Part shown: positions 7,723-10,742 of the stretch, in pieces
Position numbering within the stretch: position 1 is the stretch's first letter
How the letters are laid out: each line of letters starts with the position of its first letter
Assembly: GCA_041624375.1 (NCBI GenBank)
Contig: JBFJVD010000086.1
Location: forward strand, 1-10,742
From: JBFJVD01 sp041624375
Lineage (GTDB): Bacteria > Chloroflexota > Anaerolineae > Anaerolineales > E44-bin32
DNA: 10,742 nucleotides
Direction of reading: 5' to 3'
Translations under genes and position numbers: made by a program
The notes under the pieces: model-generated
Told to the model about the DNA's origin: nothing
The model's input: the letters and a program-made list of their open reading frames with translations, nothing else
Database searches by the model: none

Positions 7723-8342
7723 CAGCGGTCCTCACGCAGCTCGAGTGCTTGGCGGAGGTCGACAAGGATCTCCTCGCGCGCAGTGCCGAAGCTGTAGTTC
7801 GTCAGCAGGAGCCCTTCCGCCCCGATCAGAAAGAGCCGCGAGGTATGTGAGACAAGATAGCCATCCCGTCCAGGATCGGCCTGATCCCCCGAAACTTGTG
7901 CTTCGCGGAAGAAGGCGACGCCATAGGAGCGCGCGATGGATTCGAGTGCGGTCTGATCCCCGGTCAGTCCAATGAAGCGGGGGTCGAATGCCTGGAGATA
8001 GGCCGCCAGGATGTCGGGCAAGTCGCGTGCAGGATCGACGGTGATGAACAGGAAGCGCAGGTCGTCGGCCTCATTGCCGAGCTGATCGAAGAGCCAGGCA
8101 ACCGTGTGGAGGGTGGGCGGGCAAACATCGGGACAGTGCGTATAGCCAAAAAACAGGAGTGCAGGATGCCCCTGCAGGTCCTTAAGCTCGAAATGCTCAC
8201 CCTGGGTTGTCATCAATTCGAAATTGGGTGCCTCTGTTGGGGAGTTGTACGGGCTGCCGTGCCATATTGCTTTGCGGGGAGCGCACGCAGCAACCACCAT
8301 AGCCAGGGGCAGGAGGCACGCAGCGAGACGAAGTCTGATCAT
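7722..8342 (-). CDS. sco: Sco1/SenC-family copper chaperone lipoprotein
   Basis: Thioredoxin-fold protein that delivers copper to, or keeps reduced the cysteines of, the CuA site in oxidase subunit II. From the ATG at 8342 (206 aa) there is a lipoprotein signal peptide with lipobox VAAC (lipidated C20), so the protein is tethered outside the cytoplasmic membrane. The copper-binding motif is C70 and C74 in YTHCPDVCPP, with the distal ligand H166 in VSHTSRLFLIG; the conserved TVDPARD segment lies at 101-107. All three metal ligands of the family are therefore present. The frame could begin at a TTG at 8378, but the ATG gives a clean signal peptide and leaves room for a promoter. It is first in a four-gene minus-strand operon, and its likely target, CuA in coxB, is encoded in the same window. 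Confidence 0.94.
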   Translation of the reverse strand: MIRLRLAACLLPLAMVVAACAPRKAIWHGSPYNSPTEAPNFELMTTQGEHFELKDLQGHPALLFFGYTHCPDVCPPTLHTVAWLFDQLGNEADDLRFLFITVDPARDLPDILAAYLQAFDPRFIGLTGDQTALESIARSYGVAFFREAQVSGDQADPGRDGYLVSHTSRLFLIGAEGLLLTNYSFGTAREEILVDLRQALELREDR

Positions 8343-8362
8343 CGGCAAGGATGCACCTGCAT

Positions 8363-8391
8363 TTGAAACCGCGGCCAAGCGATTTTATCAT
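8363..8391 (+). promoter_or_regulatory. Candidate sigma-70-type promoter of the aldo/keto reductase gene
   Basis: TTGAAA (8363-8368) and TATCAT (8386-8391) are separated by exactly 17 bases. Transcription would begin near 8398, giving a leader of about 62 bases. The -10 element overlaps the candidate -10 of the divergent sco promoter on the other strand, so the two promoters may compete for polymerase. Confidence 0.5.
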
Positions 8392-8412
8392 ACCTATGGG
8401 TGGCGGCCTCAA
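8384..8412 (-). promoter_or_regulatory. Candidate promoter of the sco operon
   Basis: On the minus strand, TTGAGG (8412-8407) is followed after 17 bases by GATAAA (8389-8384); an alternative -10, TATGAT, lies at 8392-8387. Transcription would start near 8376 and leave a leader of about 34 bases before the sco ATG. The -35 match is moderate, so this is a candidate only. Confidence 0.4.
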
Positions 8413-8419
8413 TGCCGCC
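8402..8419. promoter_or_regulatory. Inverted repeat in divergent promoter region (possible operator or leader hairpin)
   Basis: GGCGGC and GCCGCC form a perfect 6-base inverted repeat around a 6-base spacer. It overlaps the candidate -35 of the sco promoter and lies just after the predicted start of aldo/keto reductase transcription. It could be a regulator site or a hairpin in the leader RNA. In GC-rich DNA such a short repeat can occur by chance. Confidence 0.3.
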
Positions 8420-8460
8420 CGTCAGGCTACGCCTTCAGATCAGAAGGGAGCGAGGCTTCG

Positions 8461-9435
8461 ATGGAATACCGAAACTTGGGAGGCACCGGACTGCGCGTCT
8501 CTGAGCTCTGCTTGGGCACGATGCAGTTCGGTTGGACAGCTGATGAGCCGGTGTCGATCGATGTCCTGAATGCCGCGTTCGAAGCTGGCGTTAACTTCTT
8601 CGACACGGCGGATGTCTATTCGCGCTGGGCCGATGGCAATCCCGGCGGCGTGGCGGAGCAGATCCTCGGCCGCTGGCTTGCTGCTGGAAAAATCCCCCGA
8701 GATCAAGTTGTACTGGCCACCAAGGTGAGGGCCAGGATGGGGGAAGGGCCCAACGATGAAGGCCTCTCAAGGGCTCATATTCTCGACGCCGTTGAGGCTT
8801 CGCTTCGCCGGCTGCAGACAGACTATATTGATCTGTACCAGGTCCACGCGCCGGACGATCGAACGCCGATTGAAGAGACGCTTCGTGCGCTGGATGACCT
8901 GGTTCGCTGGGGACGCGTTCGCTACCTGGGTTGTTCGAACTTCAAGGCCTGGCAGCTGATGCGAGCGCTCTGGACCTCCGAGCGCAAAGGTCTGGATCGC
9001 TTTGTCTGCCTCCAGCCCCACTATCATCTCTTGAACCGGTCGGAGTACGAACGGGAGCTTGAGTCCGTCTGTGTCAGCTATGGATTGGGCGTCATCCCCT
9101 ACAGCCCGCTCGCGGGCGGCTTCCTGACGGGCAAGTATCGCCCCGGGGCAGATCCACCGAAGGATAGCCGTGGAGCGACGAGTTCCCGTATCCGGGGCTA
9201 CCTGGACGATCAACGGAGTTGGTCAGTGCTTTCCGCACTCCAAGACATGGGTAAAGAGCGCGGCAAGAGCGCCTCCCAGACGGCGCTTAGCTGGCTACTG
9301 AGCCGCCCTTCGGTTACGAGCCCCATCATCGGTCCGAAGAACCTCGTACAGCTTGAGGACAATCTGGGCAGTGCTGGCCTGCGTCTTTCTGGAGGTGAAA
9401 TTGAGGTGCTCGATTCCGCTTCGTTGGGCACATGA
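8461..9435 (+). CDS. Aldo/keto reductase
   Basis: NAD(P)H-dependent oxidoreductase of the aldo/keto reductase superfamily, a cytoplasmic (alpha/beta)8 barrel of 324 residues, the usual length. The catalytic tetrad is visible: D48 and Y53 in FDTADVYS, K88 in LATKVR and H129 in YQVHAPD. Other family blocks are the N-terminal YRNLGGTGLRVS, GCSNF (157-161), IPYSPLAGGFLTGKY (212-226) and the nucleotide-binding segment GPKNLVQLEDNL (291-302). The substrate cannot be told from sequence; the closest-looking group is the broad YajO/IolS-like class acting on sugars or small aldehydes. The ATG at 8461 is chosen because conserved sequence begins at once and GAAGGGAG/GAGG lies 5-10 bases upstream; the open frame extends back to 8224 through the promoter and the sco gene, which is not plausible. 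It appears to be transcribed alone, with no evident link to the oxidase genes. Confidence 0.94.
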   Translation: MEYRNLGGTGLRVSELCLGTMQFGWTADEPVSIDVLNAAFEAGVNFFDTADVYSRWADGNPGGVAEQILGRWLAAGKIPRDQVVLATKVRARMGEGPNDEGLSRAHILDAVEASLRRLQTDYIDLYQVHAPDDRTPIEETLRALDDLVRWGRVRYLGCSNFKAWQLMRALWTSERKGLDRFVCLQPHYHLLNRSEYERELESVCVSYGLGVIPYSPLAGGFLTGKYRPGADPPKDSRGATSSRIRGYLDDQRSWSVLSALQDMGKERGKSASQTALSWLLSRPSVTSPIIGPKNLVQLEDNLGSAGLRLSGGEIEVLDSASLGT

Positions 9436-9459
9436 GGGACCAGGCCAAAAAGAGCGCGA

Positions 9460-9468
9460 TGGTATAAT
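9460..9468 (+). promoter_or_regulatory. Extended -10 promoter upstream of the recombinase gene
   Basis: TGGTATAAT matches the extended -10 consensus (TGn followed by a perfect TATAAT). No good -35 is seen at the usual spacing, which is typical of extended -10 promoters. Transcription would begin near 9475, about 28 bases before the recombinase start, and would continue into the overlapping phosphorylase gene. Confidence 0.55.
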
Positions 9469-9502
9469 ACCGCCGCGTTGCTCGGGGTGGGAGGGGCGGG
9501 CA

Positions 9503-10378
9503 TTGGACGAGGCGATCTCACGCTTTCTCCGCCACATGCGTCAGGTTCGGGGAAGCGCTCAGAATACAATTGCCGCTTATCACGGCGATCTACGACAATT
9601 CCATCACTATCTCCTTCAAGTGATACCTCGCCCGGTCGACCCCGGGGAGATTTCCGGGAAGGTGCTGGTCCGCTATCTGGAGTGGCTCAATGCGCAGCGC
9701 TACCGGCCGGCAACCATCTCGCGTAAGATGGCGACGCTGCGAGCCTTCCTGTCCTACCTGCGTGAACACGAAGGCAGCTCAGCGTCCTGGTCGTTGGACC
9801 AGCTTCGTCCACCTTCGCTTCCCGCAAGACGTCCCCGAGTCCTTACGCGGAGCGAGCTCGATGCGCTGCTTTCGGCGCCGCTTGAGGAACCGAAACCCCG
9901 CCATTTGCGCGATGCTGCGATCCTGGCACTGCTCTACTCCACCGGGCTCCGGGTTGAGCAAGTGTCACGCCTGGATGTCGGCCGGGTCGATCTGATCCGG
10001 AGTCGGGTGATGCTGGAGGATCGCATGGCGGATGGTCTATCGTTGGGGCGGGCCAGCCATGCAATCCGTGTGTATCTGCATGATGCCAGGCCGCAGCTTG
10101 CTCGCGATCCGCGGGTGAAGGCGCTGTTCTTGAATCAGCGCGGAGAACGCCTGAGCCGCCAGGGGATTTGGTTGGTGGTGAAGCGCTGGGCCAGTCGTGC
10201 TGGCCTGGGGCATGACGTGTCGCCGCACACGCTCCGACACTCGCTGGCGGCGCACATGCTCCGCCGTGGCGAAAGCCGCCGCGATGTCCAGCAGAAGCTC
10301 GGCCTGGCCAGCCCCAGCGCCATTCGAATTCACGCCCAGCCGCAGCGGCCGATGAAAGGGATACCCGATGACGGGTGA
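9503..10378 (+). CDS. XerC/XerD-like tyrosine recombinase homologue with degenerate active site
   Basis: A 291-residue protein with the two-domain layout of Xer recombinases: an N-terminal SAM-like DNA-binding domain (about 1-88, with NTIAAYHGDLRQFHHYL and TISRKMATLRAFLSYL) and a C-terminal catalytic domain (about 112-280). Box I is intact (TGLRVEQV, R150), as are H242 and R245 of box II (PHTLRHSLAAHML). However, the usual GKGxKxR hairpin with the catalytic Lys is replaced by LEDRMAD (171-177), the LGH motif reads LGL (L268), and the position of the nucleophilic Tyr holds H277 (IRIHAQ). If the alignment is right it cannot cleave DNA by the normal mechanism and may only bind it. The start is a TTG at 9503, supported by the strong GGAGGGG at 9490-9496 and the promoter just upstream; the frame is open back to 9353 through the end of the preceding gene. 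No frameshift restoring a Tyr was found. Its end overlaps the next gene by 11 bases. Confidence 0.88.
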   Translation: MDEAISRFLRHMRQVRGSAQNTIAAYHGDLRQFHHYLLQVIPRPVDPGEISGKVLVRYLEWLNAQRYRPATISRKMATLRAFLSYLREHEGSSASWSLDQLRPPSLPARRPRVLTRSELDALLSAPLEEPKPRHLRDAAILALLYSTGLRVEQVSRLDVGRVDLIRSRVMLEDRMADGLSLGRASHAIRVYLHDARPQLARDPRVKALFLNQRGERLSRQGIWLVVKRWASRAGLGHDVSPHTLRHSLAAHMLRRGESRRDVQQKLGLASPSAIRIHAQPQRPMKGIPDDG

Positions 10379-10742
10379 AGACCAGTACCCCACGCTTGAG
10401 GAAATCGATGCGATCGCGACCGCAATTCGAGCCATGGGGACGGTCGAGCCGAAGGTCGGCATGATCCTGGGATCGGGCTTGGGGCCGCTCGCAGATTCGG
10501 TCGGCTCGGCCGTGCGTTTTCAGGCCTCCGACCTGGACGGTTGGCCACGGTCGACCGTGGAGGGGCATGCCGGACAGCTCGTCATCGGCGAACTAGAAAG
10601 TCAAACCGTCTTTGTGATGCAGGGCCGCGTCCATTTTTATGAGGGCTATCCGATGACGCGCATTGGCGTGCCGCTGCGCGTGATGCGCCGCCTCGGCGTT
10701 GAAACACTGATTGTTACCAACGCAGCGGGGGCGGTGAATCCG
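10368..10742 (+). CDS. punA: Purine nucleoside phosphorylase, 3' partial
   Basis: Cleaves purine (deoxy)nucleosides with phosphate to give the free base and (deoxy)ribose 1-phosphate, for purine salvage in the cytoplasm. The first 125 residues are present and the frame runs off the window end. Family motifs of the trimeric (PNP/MTAP) class are clear: the phosphate-binding GSGLG (35-39, Ser36), EGHAGQLVIG (65-74), GRVHFYEGYP (86-95, with R87, H89 and E92) and TNAAGAVNP (117-125), where the more common second Gly is Ala. The ATG at 10368 lies inside the end of the recombinase gene, giving an 11-base overlap and probable translational coupling. In Bacillus subtilis the xerD (ripX) gene also lies close to a purine nucleoside phosphorylase gene (pupG), so the neighbourhood may be old. 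S-methyl-5'-thioadenosine phosphorylase is a less likely alternative because the missing C-terminal half decides it. Confidence 0.93.
   Translation, partial: MTGEDQYPTLEEIDAIATAIRAMGTVEPKVGMILGSGLGPLADSVGSAVRFQASDLDGWPRSTVEGHAGQLVIGELESQTVFVMQGRVHFYEGYPMTRIGVPLRVMRRLGVETLIVTNAAGAVNP

Noticed and set aside
6392..7975. Long open frame of 527 codons on the plus strand
   Set aside because: It lies antisense to the polyferredoxin, YtkA-like and sco genes, which have clear family motifs; its product is low-complexity, charged sequence without a recognisable domain, as expected for an antisense shadow in GC-rich coding DNA.
8224..8460. N-terminal extension of the aldo/keto reductase
   Set aside because: It runs through the divergent promoter region and antisense to sco; the family's conserved N-terminus starts exactly at the ATG at 8461.
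9503..10378. Recombinase as part of a mobile element or integron
   Set aside because: No flanking inverted repeats, attachment-site duplication or cargo genes are seen, and the gene is coupled to a housekeeping nucleoside phosphorylase.

Overview
The window is GC-rich DNA of about 60 % G+C, densely packed with genes, from an aerobic bacterium. The gene content is an A2-type caa3 oxidase with a cytochrome-c-fused subunit II, a CtaA-CtaB fusion, a small subunit IV, and a neighbouring Sco/polyferredoxin cluster. This suggests Chloroflexota or a deep-branching relative with a similar respiratory chain. The assignment is inferred from gene content only; no rRNA or other marker gene is present.

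Layout. (1) Positions 1-5095, plus strand: a terminal-oxidase operon in the order coxB (5' end cut off by the window), coxA, coxC, a small subunit IV gene, and a fused heme A synthase/heme O synthase gene (ctaA-ctaB). Gaps are 10-36 bases, so these are probably co-transcribed, and they supply both the enzyme and its heme A cofactor. (2) Positions 5096-5294: a short convergent intergenic region with one imperfect inverted repeat. (3) Positions 5295-8342, minus strand: four genes, each overlapping the next by 1-4 bases. In transcription order they are a Sco-type copper chaperone lipoprotein, a small YtkA/FixH-like lipoprotein, a membrane polyferredoxin related to CcoG/NapH, and a secreted beta-rich protein with a C-terminal membrane anchor. 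With the oxidase next door, this reads as an assembly module for delivery and reduction of copper for the CuA/CuB centres. It resembles a CcoG (FixG/RdxA) system split into separate polypeptides. (4) Positions 8343-8460: a divergent promoter region with overlapping -10 elements on the two strands. (5) Positions 8461-9435, plus strand: an aldo/keto reductase. (6) Positions 9503-10378, plus strand: a XerC/XerD-like tyrosine recombinase in which the catalytic tyrosine, the hairpin lysine and the box-II third residue all appear replaced. (7) Positions 10368 to the window end: the start of a purine nucleoside phosphorylase gene that overlaps the recombinase gene by 11 bases.

The two most interesting points are the translationally coupled Sco/YtkA/polyferredoxin/anchored-beta-protein module and the apparently catalytically dead Xer-family protein coupled to a nucleoside phosphorylase. 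No tRNA, rRNA, CRISPR array, insertion sequence or riboswitch was recognised.
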